Assembly: GCA_021234535.1 (NCBI GenBank)
Contig: CM037848.1
Coordinates: 15,517,444-15,581,443, forward strand
Origin: Stichopus chloronotus
Lineage: Eukaryota; Echinodermata; Holothuroidea; Aspidochirotida; Stichopodidae
Length of the DNA stretch: 64,000 nucleotides
Direction of reading: 5' to 3'
Part shown: positions 12,227 to 24,535 of the stretch, in pieces
How positions within the stretch are numbered: position 1 is the stretch's first letter
Layout: the number at the start of each line of letters is the position of its first letter
Program-made: the position numbers and the translations under genes
The notes under the pieces: generated by a model
What the model was told of the DNA's origin: nothing
Databases searched by the model: none
Seen by the model: only the letters and a program-made list of their open reading frames with translations

Positions 12227-12374
12227 TTGTGTACTGTACTAATGTACTAACCGGCCACATCAACACAGTGCAGTGTTATTTTTACGTCTATATACAGTAT
12301 GTACGTAATAAGCGCGGTGTGTATGTGAGTGCCAAAAATAGAGATGAATAAGGCCCAATTTAGGTCACATGACA

Positions 12375-12430
12375 TAACGTCACAGTGATGTCAGCTTGTA
12401 AAGTGTATAGCGGCGCTAGCGGCGCTATTC
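12375..12430 (-). promoter_or_regulatory. upstream CRE-like sites and GC-rich duplicated 9-mer
   Basis: About 150-200 bp upstream of the TATA box lie a TGACGTTA site (12375-12382, minus strand) and a related TGACATCA just beside it. A tandem AGCGGCGCT pair follows (about 12410-12427). This is the only GC-rich spot near the gene and would fit a proximal promoter. Function is inferred. Confidence 0.3.
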
Positions 12431-12784
12431 CAGGAACTCAACTTCCAAGAACAAAAGCCTACCGATGCAGCTAACGAGCTAAATGGTGTTACATAAAATA
12501 ACAGGGTTAATATTAATGTCCCTTCATCCTTCATATCATACTAGTCTTTCAACTTAGAAGACTTCTGGGAGATTTGGTTCAGGGGTTTCATGGTTGTGAT
12601 AAATCTGTTCTTTACAGACTATCTCAGTTTTCTCATATATTGTAATGAGTCATTGCTTCAACTTCAGAAAAAACAAAGAGTGGAAAATTGAGTTAATTGA
12701 GTTATTGTGGGGGAGAGAGAGTGATTGGTTGAATGGAATGTCCCACGTACCTGAGGATGTTGTACGTTCCAGTCGTGCAGCCTT

Positions 12785-13132
12785 TTCAAGGGTAATACAT
12801 CAAAGTCATCAATTCTACACAAAAAAATCTATTTTTAAAACCAATATTTCTGAATATGTAATGATAGATTTTACAAATGAGAAAGGAAGGTGGCCTTCTT
12901 TTCAAGAAATACGTTTCCCTTGCTAGATACAAATTCATTTATTTGTTGTCAAAAAAACAATTTGTTCACACAAACTTTCATCTGCACTAACTCATCTTAT
13001 GCATAATGCTTTGAAGAGAAGAAAACTTTTGTAGATGTTCATTGATGAGTCTGAATGATTTAAGAATTATTAAAGCTATTTTTCTCTTTGTGTGCCATGT
13101 TGATGCATTTTGAACGCTATATGTCCCTTTAA
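12785..13132. mobile_element. TTAA-type MITE, copy 1
   Basis: The right end TATGTCCCT is followed by TTAA at 13129-13132. The left end is decayed (TTCA-AGGGTAATAC from 12785). Most of its length aligns in the same orientation with 59543-59896. Shared blocks include CTTCTTTTCAAGAA, TATTTGTTG, ATTTGTTCAC and GATTAAAGCTATTTT. The 93-codon frame at 12645-12926 runs into this element and is not supported as a gene. Confidence 0.65.
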
Positions 13133-15587
13133 GAATGCCCTGGAAAGGTATATTCAAATCGGAAAATAAGATTTGATGAGACAGGCTTCTTGATAGGGAC
13201 TGACTTTATCCTCTGTGAAGTTACCCCCTTTCAAGTAGGATATATATGATTCAACTGGCGTAGCCACTGAGGGGGACACAACTTGGGCGGGGTCCGGTTC
13301 AACTCCTATACAAATGAAAAATTAAAATAAAATAATAATAAAAAAATATACAAATAGAATGCAGTGCTCAATTTTTCATTATTGCCAGAAGAAATAGTAC
13401 CTATACCAGGTCTGGAGGGGGTGAATTCGTACCTACGTCCAGTCGAGCAGTGAATTTTTTTCCATATGATGGTTACTTGTTCCAATACGCCGTATACACC
13501 ATGAGGAGGAAAAATGGTAAGAGTGCGACCGTGTAACACACTCCCTGAAACATCCAAACCTAATATGTCGTATACAAAGAATATTTCGGAGCAACAGGGA
13601 CAGCTGTTGTGCAGCTTATCCCTAGCCACTGTGTTGTCGGAACTCTGCAACACAAAACCTTGACCGGTTTAATGGCGATAAATGTATTGAAATCTTGGAC
13701 TTTCAATCAATTCATTTTTTTTTCTTGGCATCTAGGCATACATAGTGTGCATTTTCAGACGGCGGAAGGATACTCCATTACGTATCCCATGATGTCTCAG
13801 TGGTAGTCTTCCATGGGGTGCCGTCGGTCAAATTCGCCGATTAGCAATGTAGCTTATGGAAGGTACAGTATATGCATTATTCACCGGCCCTTTGGTACTA
13901 TGCGTAATTTCGTGTCTATGCCCTGCTGGCTTGCATGAGCGGTGGGAGGATAAATAAGCAAACTGTTGAGGGCGCACGTCTGTATACGTCACAAAAATAA
14001 AATTAGAGGTAGACTGTTGAACACTCTCCAAGATAACAAAACGTCACCGTAGAGTTCAATATATATTTTGTGAAGGAAATGCCAGGGTAAACATGGACTT
14101 AACTGTCACCGTGCACACGTAATAAACAGACTCAACATTTTGTGGGTGAAAATGACAATGCAGTTTTTAAGTAGTGAAAATTTACGTGGTTTGAAGTAAG
14201 ATTGGAAGGTATACTCCATTCGTAACATTAGTTAAGCTGTATCGATGAGACCACGTGAACTGACTCTAGAATAGCCAATTTTATCTGAAGTAACCATTGC
14301 ATGACCTTTCCTATAAACACCCGAACCATCGTTCTGTATACTGACCACATGTTATGACCATCAATCTGTACATAAAGGAATATTTTGAAGTGAGGAAACG
14401 CATATGTGGGACTTGTAGGCCCACAAGGACCTTGGTACTAACTACGACCATGGAGGTTCCCACAGTACTAAGCTTTGGGTACTCAAAAGCTAATCAACAT
14501 CATTCGTCTAGGGTACATTCGCTTAATCTCTCCTTATACCATACACACAAATTTAAGGTATGTGTAACCTGGGACTTGCTATTCTGAATAGCAACTCCCT
14601 GGTGTAACGATAATGTTGTTTGAAACCGCCATAACTAGCCTGGCTCCGTTGAGTAAACCCAAATTTGTTTAACTGGAAGGGGCCAGTCTTCTCATAATGT
14701 ACACTGAATATAAAGTTCATAGAAGTTTTCCACACACACTGTGAAACGGGAATGTGCAAACTGCCGCCCACGGGGCAAATGCGGCCCTCGACGACCTTCT
14801 GTGTGGCACGCGTAACAATTTTTAATTTACCCTTCTTGCGGCCTTGCTTAATCATTTGACTTCAGCTTGAACTTGAAGTTAGGCCTAGCTGGTTTAGAAT
14901 GCCATGAAAACAAACAAGGGATCACTTCCTTCTAGTTTTACGAAACGATATTATTCTGGATAAAGTATGATGAACTTTATGTCATTGTTATTTTGTGAGG
15001 GTGTAAATGACCTCTTTACAGTTTATCAACAACCGAATCTCACAGTTGCGAATAGTCATGACTCACAGCACGACCCTTGCACGGCTGTATGGACATTAAC
15101 CGTACAGTCACAGGTCTCTCATGAAGGATTCTCTTTAAGCTGAGTAGTATTTTAATATTAACCATTTATCAATCATGAAATTAAAGAATTAACTCAAAGG
15201 ATGAACTGGTAACATAACAACACAAGGTAAGTTTCTCCAACAAATGGCCAAATATAATCTAATGATTAAATGGGCCATCACACTGGGATCGGTGTTTAAA
15301 GAAGTAGGGAGGGTGGGTGGGCTGAAAGTGAGATGTCACCCGTTACTGTATACTCCTCTCTTTTCCACTGCGGCCCTTTCTCGGGTTTCGGTAGTGTGGT
15401 TTGGACCGGCGTTCAAAAAGGTTGCACATCCCCGCCCTGCATTAAAAGTTGGTTATTGTTTATCATTTTAAATTTCCTCTATTTTTACGTACTTATATAA
15501 CTCGTGTTTTCTGACAGTATTTGTCGTCCTGCGCATATCGTGCCACTGGCAATCTCTAGGCTCTCTGCAATTTGGTCTTTCGGTGAC
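13133..15587. other. intergenic, no gene seen
   Basis: Near 13254 there is a lone CTGGCGTAGCCACTG-like fragment resembling one end of the CAGTGGCG elements. A hairpin lies at 14562-14608. The 115- and 100-codon minus-strand frames at 13306-13653 and 14553-14855 have no recognisable domain. Confidence 0.4.
14562..14608. repeat. imperfect 23-bp hairpin with perfect core
   Basis: TTGCTATTC (14576-14584) and GAATAGCAA (14586-14594) pair perfectly around one base. The flanks GTGTAACCTGGGAC and CTCCCTGGTGTAAC extend the pairing with mismatches. The loop is too small for a normal microRNA precursor. Confidence 0.55.
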
Positions 15588-16505
15588 TGCCCTATATTCC
15601 AATACTCCAATGCTCCGACACGCCATGTTCTAATACCCCTATGTTCCGATATATGTTCCTACACCCCTATGTCCCGAGAGTAGAGGCTTCGTAAGACCCT
15701 CTTGGAGCCATAGACAAGGAGCAGCGTGGAATTCCAAAAGCAGTGGAAGCACGATCTCAATTATATAAATTCTCTCCATGCACATATTTACAAATTAAAA
15801 TATTTACAAATTAAAGAAATAGACGATGTGTGGTACTATATGCGATACTAGTTTGTGTTGTTTATTGACGCTGTTATGCCTACACATTAAAGTCTTATAA
15901 AAAGTGTGCAGCCAATGTAATTCTTACATAATATGATCAATGTATCATAACTGGGCCGAGCATCATAGTCGGGCCCTAAAGTATCAGTGAAGATTACAAA
16001 TGTGAACATCCTAAGCATAAATATCTGTACTCATTAGTACAATTACGAGTACAATATTACGAGTAAAGGGCTAGAGTGCAAGCACGAATACATAGGACGA
16101 GAATTAATTAGTGACGTTTCTCTAACTCAAAGCTAATATTCCACCTCAAGTTCTGGAAGCACTAATTTCGGCAGGGTTATCAAGAATGATGCATGTGCAC
16201 GATGAAAAAAAAAAACAAGGAATCACGGAGCCCTCGGCTAACAAGGGCCAATATCACTTCTCCTGCATATTTTGATGATAATCAAGTCCATTTACCTACA
16301 CTTTTTTGTGGAAAATAATGAGGATTGAAACGGAATTAGGTTAGTGTGTTGGAACGTGATGGATGTCGAAACAGGGGTGTCCGAACATAGGGGTGTCGGA
16401 ACTTAGGGCTGTCGTAACTTAGGGGGGTCGAAACATATTGAGGCGTCGGAACAAAGAGGTGTCGTAACATAGGGGTTCGAAACATATAGGGGTGTCGGAA
16501 CATAA
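15588..16505. mobile_element. foldback element with inverted arrays of a 16-bp unit
   Basis: The right arm (about 16350-16505) has about nine degenerate copies of TCGGAACATAGGGGTG. The left arm (about 15588-15678) has about six copies in the opposite orientation (CCCCTATGTTCCGA). The spacer is about 660 bp, AT-rich and non-coding. Inverted arrays of short subterminal repeats around a unique centre are the layout of foldback-type elements. No transposase was seen. Confidence 0.55.
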
Positions 16506-19500
16506 ACTGTCTTTGAGTGTGCCATGCCCGAATGAACTTTCGTAACAATCGTAACTGTAATATTTACGAAGTGTTAACTAGATCAGCAGAAGTGTGCCCC
16601 AGTAGTAGCGTGGCTGAGAAAGGTTGGTAGAGTTCCTTTACGGAGGGGAAGAACGGCCCTCCAGCAGTTTTTTTTTTTGTGAGGGGGTGGGGGAGTCACG
16701 AGAGTCTGGGAAAGCAATTTTCGGCGATCTTGATGGTATTTTCATTAGAAATCGTCTGGTACGAGCCGGGTCAACTAAGCTTACATGTCTTCCCACAGGT
16801 TTAGCTATCATGTAAGTGATGATGGGGCACAACTTGAGTCTGGCCAAACCAAGAAGGAAGCAATCACGACCCCACTGCTACCCCCTTTCCACACACCCTC
16901 CCTTGAGAAATTAAAAGAGATTACTGTCACAAACGAAGAATAACATAGCATAGAATGTTTACGAAAGGGACCTGATCTGAGAGTAGCAAGTACACTTCGA
17001 TTTACTACTACCTGAGACGTGACGGTAAAGATTTATGAACTCAGCTGCAAATGAATCAAACTTGTTTATACGTAAGTACTGAAATAATGAAGTAAAAAAA
17101 AAGAAAAGAATTAAAAAAGAAGATCTTGAGCGTCTGTAATTATTTTTAATTTAGATCTTCATTTGCGTAAACTTCTACAAATTGGTTCGCAAGTCATCTT
17201 TTGGTGGCTGAAACCTTGTCTTGCTTGCTATAAAACCAAAATGATTTTACAATCGTCCGTGCCATGGCGTAAATACAAGTCAAATCATGTACATTTCCTG
17301 AAACAAGGGTGCTTCGACATAGCCCAATAAATATCAGTCACTGATCTTTATATTTTGCCTTCCAATCAGCAGGATTCAGAGACGTTGTACTCCATTCAGT
17401 CCTAACGTAGTACGTTACCCCTCCTTTATCATCACCTGCGTTCATTATATCACCCGATGACATAAGCATAGGGGCCTATACTATCATAATATTCACTACA
17501 TATCATATTCACCTTCTCCTTTGAATAAACGTATATCACTTTATGCCACCTTCACAACATATAAACTCGCTAAAAAATTAATTATGCAAACGTTCGTGAC
17601 AAAATGGGAAATAAATTCAACAGGGTATATTTCGATGACGACATCTGTGCCCCTAGCCCGGACGTGCCTTTTACAACTTTTGTGGCATCAAGGTTGTATA
17701 TAATTGAGATTTTCACACTGCCTTCACGCGGGTAAGTGCATTCACAGCATGGAGCGTGCTCTTTTAAAGGAGTACGAAGTTTATCAGGATCCATGGGAGG
17801 AGGTGGCGGGAGGAAGAGGGGGGGGGGGGGGAGGCGTACGTTTGCTCTGCTGTTTTCATATACATAAAGTGGATGGAAGAGTGTTGTTGTGTTCTACTAG
17901 TTATGATGATAATGTGCGTACATATAATTAAGGAAAAGGGAAAAAATAACAATTGATTACTGTGAACTATACCGTAATACATAACACTTACACATGATGT
18001 GGTTACACCTATTGTCATATTGAGTCGGTGTAGTGAATTGAGACTATCGTTTTATTTGTATCCCTCTCTTTTAAAAAAGAAATGAAAATGAGAAATGACA
18101 TCCAACATCATAACAGTATAACTGTAACGGGAATGGAAGCACCGTAAAAAATATCATAAAAAAATCTCCTCTTCCAAAATTTACCACACACCGTGGAAAG
18201 ACTGAGTGTGGTCCATATTCTCCACGGTCTCGTATTACCTACAACTACTCGTTTCACAACTTAGAACCAGAAATGACAAGATCACCATTTCGTAAGACCA
18301 ATAACTGCAGAACAAACTGTTCACTCGTGTATGATTATACATGAGCACTGCTGTGTACTCATGATATATTTGTCTATTAAACCTGAAGGAATAAGGGTTA
18401 GACCACATACGAAACGACTGAATTACCCCTACGTCCACCTCACGTCAATCACTACGAGTAAAACGACGCAATTCTATTCCGATGTCAGCTTCTACTTCCG
18501 GTGAAAAGTAATCTGTGAAGTGAACTTTATTGTCTCATATTTTGCGTTCGTTAGAGAATTTTCTCTCGTGGAATAAACTTGATTCGATGTACTTTCTTAT
18601 TTTAGTCCAAATTTACAGTATTTGAAGTTCCAAGAAGAATCAAGTTCGAAGCTGACCTGGTCTTAAACTAGTTGTTTTGGCCGGTACACATTGCAGAAGT
18701 TGGTCTTGTCATAGAGCTACTATACGGTTCAGTACAGAGCAAAGAACGACACAAAACAAACATCATAGAAGACAACAATAACATAATAGAATCAATTGTC
18801 ATGTCGCCTACCAACAACATTCCCTCATTTACCATTACGGCAATGCCACTGAGAAGACAGCGCATGCTATAAGAAAACGTATATAAAATAGAAACGGCAG
18901 ATCACCAGTTCACTTGCGCCACTTACCTCACTAAGTACAAACGATGAGTTTCCACCATCAATTTGCACAGAACGATCCGATGGTTGGTGATGCTCAGAGC
19001 AAGCACTTTTAGCATTTTGGTAATGTACCGAAGTCATTTAGTTGACGAAGCTTCGATGTACAAAATGAGGGACATATATGTATCTTTCAAATTGTTTCAA
19101 CGCTGCAACTGGTCTGCCATTTTTGCTTAGTCATTTGAATCACATTATTAGGAAGAGGACCGTAAAGTGGACTTGACAAAAGCATCACTGGATGGTATCC
19201 ATTTTTTTTAATCCCGTTTAAGAGTAAGAATGATTTTTATTCTCTGGTCGTAGTGAAGATGTTCCTCTTCATTAAGGTATTAACTGTATGACTATGGTCG
19301 TAGTTTATTACTAGCGCCCTCAGTTTCTACATCCAGCCGTTCTATAACGTTAATTGCGGCGAACATAAACACACAATTTCGTTGCGATTGTTCGACTCCT
19401 TTTTACAATCTGCGGAGTTGAAGATCGTATTGGCTCACAGACGCCTGACTCACGGTCAATAAACGTTGCTACAACTAAGAGAATAAAAATCCCTTTTGGG

Positions 19501-22084
19501 ACATAAAAATCCTCAAGATTTGCTCCAGTGCGCTGTCGGAGTGTACTAAATATTACTTTACGAGCTTGGTCGACCAATACGAAGCTCTTGCAGCGTAGCG
19601 GTGCCATTTTATGTCTTTTTGAAGGCACTCTACCTTTGACAAAGAATTGACATTTTTGTTGTGTGTGTGTGCGTACTTACATATTATCCAAAGAGACAGC
19701 CGACAGTGTTACTACCGTCGCTGCAGCGAGTATAGCGCAGATTAATTCTTGAATCAACAGAGCGAAGCAGTGTGTGTTTGAATTTTTATGCTGTTTACTA
19801 ACATGGGAATGCGATATGTCGCAGAGCATAAGTTAGAGATTACTAATGACAGTACCATGCTTCGATCACCACAAGAGGAGTGCCTTTCCACCTGGACGAG
19901 AAATTCTACCCATGGTGCCTGAATTTGATGAACATGAGGGCGATTAATCGCGTCCGCTAGTCGGCCTAATGACTCTTTTTTTTTATATTTGAATTATAAA
20001 CACGAAGGCATAACTTATAATAATAACACTTGAGAAGAAGGCATCCTCAGAAAGTATCTTCACTTTCAAGACGGATCTGTGCAGGGAAAGAAAATCCTTG
20101 AAGAGTTTTGGACGCCGCTTTTTGCATATTACCATTCCTCCATGGGCGTGTGTTCAGTGTGACCTTACCGTGGATGTCGGGGCTTCAAAAGTGGACCTGG
20201 GCACATATTTGTTTTAATAATAGTACTGATCACTGTATACCAACATCGGTCCATCGGTTACCTGCCCATCTCAGCTGCAGGGTGTTAGCAGTTTATTTCG
20301 TGGAGACATACTTTCACCTTTCGAACTAACGATGGAATGGGTCTTGGTCTTTCCTTGTAAATTATTTTGCTGGTTAACGTTTCTGCTGGAACTACAACAG
20401 GTAATTCATCTTCATCTCTCAGTTTTTTTCTCTTTTCTGTTCTCTTTTCTCTATGTCATGCTTGACTCGTTATATTGCAAGTAAAATTAAGGTAGTGTAC
20501 GAAGTGGCATTAAATCACACACTATTCCAGCCGGGTCAGGGTCCACACTTTTTTTGACGATGCCTATTTTGTAATTAATGAGGAATGAATGACTTTATAA
20601 ATTTGCGGCCGAAAAAAAGTCAGAGAAAATTTCAGAAAATGGTAACTTAATAATTTCTAAAGGGATGAATTGCAGTGGCACAACAATTCATCTACCTAAA
20701 CAAAAACAGATACGAAAACTTTAGTAGTCTTTCACCCCTACGGTTTTTTTTATAGAAAATAAAGCGGTAAAAACTTTTTTCCTTTTTTTTCTTTTATCCA
20801 TTGACTCCCTGGCCCCCAAAACAGAAGTAAAAGCATTAAAATTCATTTACCAGTTTGGTTTTCATGATACTCAACTCAGAACTCAGCCTCTCCGACCCCA
20901 TTGTTTATCTGATCCCAGGGCTTTGAAAGTATAATGTACATCATTCTCTTGGTTTTTACTTCAAAACAATAATTAAGTCCCGGATCTTGGACGGATAACT
21001 TTATTGCATATCGTATCTAAGGAGACTTACCAAAGTCGTTGGCGGTTTTTGGTGTAATCGTGTACCGTATATAGAAGATAAACGACAGTATGATAGTCTT
21101 TCCGATATATAACAATACGGAGTGATCATAAAAAGCGCCATTTACGTCAAAATACTTAAGTGGACACACTATCTTTCTTTCCAATGGCCCGCCATATTCA
21201 TGCAAAAAAAAAAAAATAATAATATGACTGAGCTACTTTACCCATTTATAACTTTTCACTTCACTGGAATCAGGAAGTTACCTATGATCAGATTACATAA
21301 CGAGTCAGCACATAACAGTACCAAAACGTTGTGTATTCGTACGTCATGTGTTAATCACTACAGCACACAGTCTACACAACTTCTTCATGGGAAACGGATA
21401 AAAATAAAACGGTAAGAAGATGGGCATTTTATATTCCATACAATTGAAATCAATAATTCCCTGCAGGACGTCTTGACGGGGTAATAAATGTATATTTCCT
21501 TTTGCCATCCAGGCTAAATGGCGTATATAAGATGTAGGTGAGTGAGGCTGAACCATATAAATAAAGACGAACTCGAGAATGTCGATATGTCACGTACAAT
21601 GAATAACAAAAAAAAAATAATTATAATTAATAATAAAATTGTTAATCAAACTGAGTTAAGAGCCGATTGAAAATGAATAGGACCAAAATCAATTGAATAC
21701 AATAAATGAAGAAATAAACACCGAACTCTCTTAGAAGACACCCCTACCCCCCACCTTTAGCGAAAGAAATAAAATTTAATATGATTTTTAATCAGACATA
21801 AAAATTGAAGAAAATACTTTAAATGGGACAAAAAGAAGAAGGCAGAAGGAGATGAAATACAATGAAGTAGCTGGTACTTAAATGAACGTTTTGTACTTTG
21901 TATTTATTTGGGACTGTTAGATGTGATGGTTGACAAAATAGAAACAGGCCCGGCTATAATTACCACATTGATTCAGCTAGGTCTTTACGAAACCAAGGGG
22001 AAAGCTCAAAAAGTATCGGAGACTGTATTTTAGTAGTTTTCATCTACAGTATTACCATATTTAGAGTAATTTTGATAATTTATT
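16506..22084. other. intergenic, no gene seen
   Basis: A 14-nt G run lies at 17818-17831 and short poly-A and poly-T tracts are frequent. Frames of 60 to 97 codons (for example minus 19350-19628 and plus 21122-21415) have no recognisable domain or convincing splice borders. Confidence 0.4.
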
Positions 22085-22209
22085 GCATTGGCACGCGGCC
22101 CACGGTTGGCCGCATGCCAGTGCAGCAGTATAATTTACATGCACCTCCTCCTCCTTGAAAACGCGATACATGATTGGAAGGGACATTAAACTGACAAGTT
22201 AACAAGGAA
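22085..22209 (+). repeat. dispersed repeat, copy A (SINE-like)
   Basis: Shares with 23023-23133 the 18-mer GGACATTAAACTGACAAG followed by YTAACAAGGA. Upstream there is a looser match over about 90 bp: GGCC, TTGCC/ATGCC, CAG.GGTATAATT.CCATG, CC..CCTT.AAAC and TACGATT..GGGG. It may be a tRNA-related SINE tail, but no A/B box was identified, so the class is uncertain. Confidence 0.5.
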
Positions 22210-23022
22210 TCATTTGATAATAAAAAGAATAAAGGGAGTGGAAGACCTGTCCAAAATAGTGAACTGAGGTGGGATGTGTGTGAAAGTTTCCTTCGAGGGT
22301 ATTTCTATTTCAGGACATAGAACTTAACAGGATTTTAGAATACGTAATAATACCGTTTACGTGTCACACATTATTTGAACTCGGCTCTGAATCCAGAGCA
22401 TATTTATTTTCGTTTAAAACAAGAAGAAAAGAGAAACAAAAAAACAAATCAAATCAAAAACTGCTTCATCGTTTTAACTGTCGTTAATTACATACAAGCG
22501 GCACAACGCGTGGTCAAATCATGGGGTTTACGGTACCACACACATAGGCCTACCACCAGCAAATCAACCGTACTGCATACACTGTGCCACCGCTCGATAA
22601 CTGAGGGGTAATGCGTCGCAATTTCTTAAAAACTATAAGAAAAATTCCAAAAGAAATACAGAAATATTTCACTGAGGTTATAGTAAAGATGAAGACTTCA
22701 AAAGTGAAACTAGACGGTAATCCAATGAGGAAACATTTGAAAAGCTTACTTCTTCGACCCCCCCCCCCCCCCCATCTTCCAGCCCTGTCTGCTCAGATAT
22801 TGAGATCTCAAGAGCTCAAATGATAATTAATTTCTTGAATTTTTTTGTATGTTCTGTTGGCCAGACCGCCCCTAGTATTGGAGGTTCTTTTCTCGATATG
22901 AAGTCGGTTCATTGTGAAGCTGGGTCCCAAGTCAAAACACCGTGAGGTGCTTCGTGTAGATTGTATCATTTGGGCCTATCCAGACACCGGGGGTTCGTCT
23001 ACCGTACATAACACCATGATAC
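22210..23022. other. intergenic, no gene seen
   Basis: Contains a TAGGCCTA palindrome (22545-22552) and a 16-nt C run (22758-22773). Nothing else was recognised. Confidence 0.4.
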
Positions 23023-23133
23023 GCACGGTGGGCCATTTGCCAATTGCAGTGGTATAATTGCCATGTAAAGCTTAGCCCCTTAAACACCCTGTGTACGATT
23101 TGAGGGGACATTAAACTGACAAGCTAACAAGGA
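23023..23133 (+). repeat. dispersed repeat, copy B (SINE-like)
   Basis: Second copy of the repeat at 22085-22209, in the same orientation and about 930 bp away. The 3' portion GGGACATTAAACTGACAAG is identical in both. The 5' portion has diverged considerably. Confidence 0.5.
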
Positions 23134-24270
23134 TTTTTCAATCTAGAGAATTAAAACTCCATCCAATTGGATCAAACCATTCAACTGTTGGTATCAATTA
23201 CAAAATTAGGGTCCTTACCGAGCACCGAACCGATCGTCTACTGAATAGGGACAATGGGAGCGTATTTCCATGGTTGACTTGTAGAGGTAGACATACAATG
23301 GCTGTTTGTAGATTTCAATAGTTCCGTTAAAGCGCTCTACCACAAAGGGTTACCTTTTTTTATCGACGCACTAATTCTTCCACCCTTATATGAAACAACC
23401 CTAAAGAGATAAAAGGATGGCTAAGAGTTGTTTCTTTTATTTTTCTTTTATGCTTTTAGACAAGATAATTCTTAACCCATCATATTATAAACGTCTATTA
23501 TAAACGTCTGTTGCAACTATTCGTAAAGTATTCTACACCCGCCTGTGTGGGTGAACTGTCGTGCGTCTGGGCAGTGAACTTTTACGATCCAGACTCGTAA
23601 AAATGGATTAGATGAGATTCCTAAGCAAAGGTTTCTTTATTGGAAATTTATGTCACCTCGTCAAAGATATAAAGAAAAGAAAGGAAATTAGACATGCCGA
23701 TGGTTCTGTTTGGTCCTGGACCGTGGACCGTGCAGGAAACATCTTTCAAATCCCTAAATAAATCGATTAGAGTAAACAAGTATTGCTCTGTTCCATCTTT
23801 CCACAAATACGCACACGCCGCTTCACAAAAGTCATGCTCCCAGGCTCTATGCGTCGGCGTTTGAGGGTTATGTAAGAGGGGGGGGGGGGGGGGGACACAG
23901 TGAGGTCTGTCATAAAGTTCACCAGAATTTTTCCAAACTTGTCAGGTTTCTTTCACATACTAAAAATGACAAATGGTCAAACTGAAGAGAATCCCCATGC
24001 AAGCATTAATGACTGAATAACTAAAGATTCAATTTGGTTTTAGAAACTTCACAACCAGAAGACATTATAGGGTTGATTTATAGGCACACAGTCAGTACAA
24101 AGTTACGGACCATGCTGAAAAAAAATGCAAAGATTTTCATAGTTTTCATAACTACAATTGGATCCAGTGAACTGACTTGACTTATACTAACTTGCCATGT
24201 AGGAGTATAGGCTGTTCCGTTCAAAGTCCCCGCTCACAAACTTAAGTCGATATTACCACAACGTGGTCCT
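23134..24270. other. intergenic, no gene seen
   Basis: Contains a 17-nt G run at 23878-23894. No exon or repeat family was recognised. Confidence 0.4.
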
Positions 24271-24535
24271 TTAAAGGGAATAAAAATTCACGGCCCAAAC
24301 CTCATTCTGAACCATCAGCTAAATCTTACAAATCTCCTCTTTTATACCTTATAAGTATCTTTCAGGATATTTCAAACTAATGTGTTTTCAAAGTAAAAAG
24401 TAATGACCCCTGCATAAATTTAGCAATCCAGTCACAAAATATTGTCACTTGATACAAAAATGCCGTCCACTAATTATGATATACAGGGGACTGTAAGCCT
24501 AATAAAAAACCGGGGTAACTGCATTCTCCCTTTAA
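24271..24535. mobile_element. short TTAA-flanked MITE
   Basis: TTAA at 24271-24274 and 24532-24535. The ends are AGGGAATAAA (left) and AGGGAGAATG (right, read on the other strand). The body is 257 bp and non-coding. The inverted ends are short, so this is less certain than the 8 kb and 59.5 kb elements, but the TTTAA-AGGGA start is the same. Confidence 0.4.

Noticed and set aside
12645..12926. 93-codon frame as a gene
   Set aside because: Its second half lies inside a MITE that recurs at 59.5 kb, and no domain or splice borders were found.
13306..13653. 115-codon minus-strand frame as a coding exon
   Set aside because: Low-complexity Phe/Leu/Tyr-rich end, no known motif and no convincing acceptor/donor pair.
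14562..14608. MicroRNA precursor
   Set aside because: The hairpin has a one-base loop in its perfect core and only about 23 bp of stem, unlike Drosha/Dicer substrates.
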